From Dipylidium caninum (lineage: Eukaryota; Platyhelminthes; Cestoda; Cyclophyllidea; Dipylidiidae): a DNA stretch of 64,000 bases. The DNA is taken from positions 186,001 to 250,000 of the forward strand of contig QEYB01000652.1 of NCBI GenBank assembly GCA_017562135.1, given 5' to 3'. Below are positions 63,488 through 64,000 of this stretch, one piece after another. Under the pieces are notes generated by a model. The model saw nothing but the letters and a program-made list of their open reading frames with translations, searched no databases and was not told the DNA's origin. Within the stretch, counting starts at the first letter, position 1. Each line of letters opens with the position of its first letter. A program made the translations under genes and the position numbers.

Positions 63488-64000
63488 CTGAAATGTAATG
63501 GGAAGAAGTGAGAGTGTTGGGATGTTATCGTGGCGAGGAAGGATTCCCTATCGCTGGCTCCCTGGACATGTCTCAACGACTCCCCGCCCCCCTCGAAACC
63601 CTTCCAAGCCTCGCATGAACTTTCAACTCCAAGTAAATTGGTCGCATGGCAGTGGATGTTTGGCTTTTCTGACCATCCGGTTCTCCAACTTGCAACTCGG
63701 CTGAAACAATTAGAGCACTTCCCCTGGTGAGGTGGTTTTAAAGACTGGCTACTTGTAGCTGGAAATGCGGAGGTGGGACGCCTCATTCGTGGCTGAGGAG
63801 GGTTGAGAGAGATCCAATTTACACTAGCTGGTTGGCAGTTCTCCAGTGAGTGAAAGCAACTATTTCCCAGTCGGATATCTACCCGTTTTAAAAATACGAT
63901 CTTCATCCAGACGATTTCGTAAAAGTAATTGAAAAAGTGTATGAAACTGAAGATGAAGAAAGGAAGGAAGCCCCTGTTGCGGGCTCTAAGCAAAATCGCT

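Noticed and set aside
63400..63993. 197-codon open frame on the minus strand
   Set aside because: As a single protein it mixes a hydrophobic start with unrelated segments. Only the last 88 nt after a good acceptor look exon-like, and that part is listed at low confidence.

Overview
This is a eukaryotic nuclear window with intron-rich protein genes. Their best family matches are animal, and I read it as flatworm DNA, most likely a tapeworm (Cestoda). The reasons are inferential: animal-type ACSL, ATP11-class flippase, TRMT61A, SDR and PMP22/claudin genes; very short introns of 34-35 nt among kilobase introns, a size class I recall being described for tapeworms; and splice acceptors 0-9 nt upstream of several start codons, as expected where a spliced leader is used. 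The species cannot be fixed from sequence reading alone. All gene models were built by hand by joining reading frames across GT-AG (once GC-AG) junctions and requiring phase agreement.

Layout: 1-4779 (minus) holds the 5' part of a long-chain fatty acyl-CoA synthetase gene running off the left edge. 4789-9147 is gene-poor and contains repeat copy R1. 9158-18355 (plus) is an unrecognised gene for a very hydrophilic, probably disordered protein. Its 3' half contains a 1.9-kb tandem duplication (14435-16327 and 16328-18152), and the four predicted exons of each unit are in phase, so the duplication adds a 99-codon repeat to the protein. Repeat copy R2 follows at about 18640-19640. 19641-24675 shows nothing I can call. 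24676-39145 (plus) is a complete eight-exon class VI P4-ATPase phospholipid flippase.

40659-43334 (minus) is a membrane-anchored SDR of the retinol-dehydrogenase type whose cofactor and catalytic motifs are eroded, a probable pseudoenzyme. 44848-52246 (minus) is the catalytic subunit of the tRNA m1A58 methyltransferase, TRMT61A. It sits head-to-head, 649 bp apart, with a compact four-exon PMP22/claudin-type tetraspan gene at 52896-53829 (plus). A small cysteine-rich secreted protein is predicted at 57946-58287. The remaining right end has only weak candidate exons at 61679-62197 and 63400-63487.

There is no operon-like functional theme. ACSL, the flippase and the SDR all act at membranes or on lipids, but nothing in the sequence shows that they work together. 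The points most worth a second look are the in-frame exon-module duplication with a possible 21-nt microexon, the three introns of 34-35 nt, the degenerate SDR, and a dispersed repeat pair with a nearly identical core and diverged flanks.
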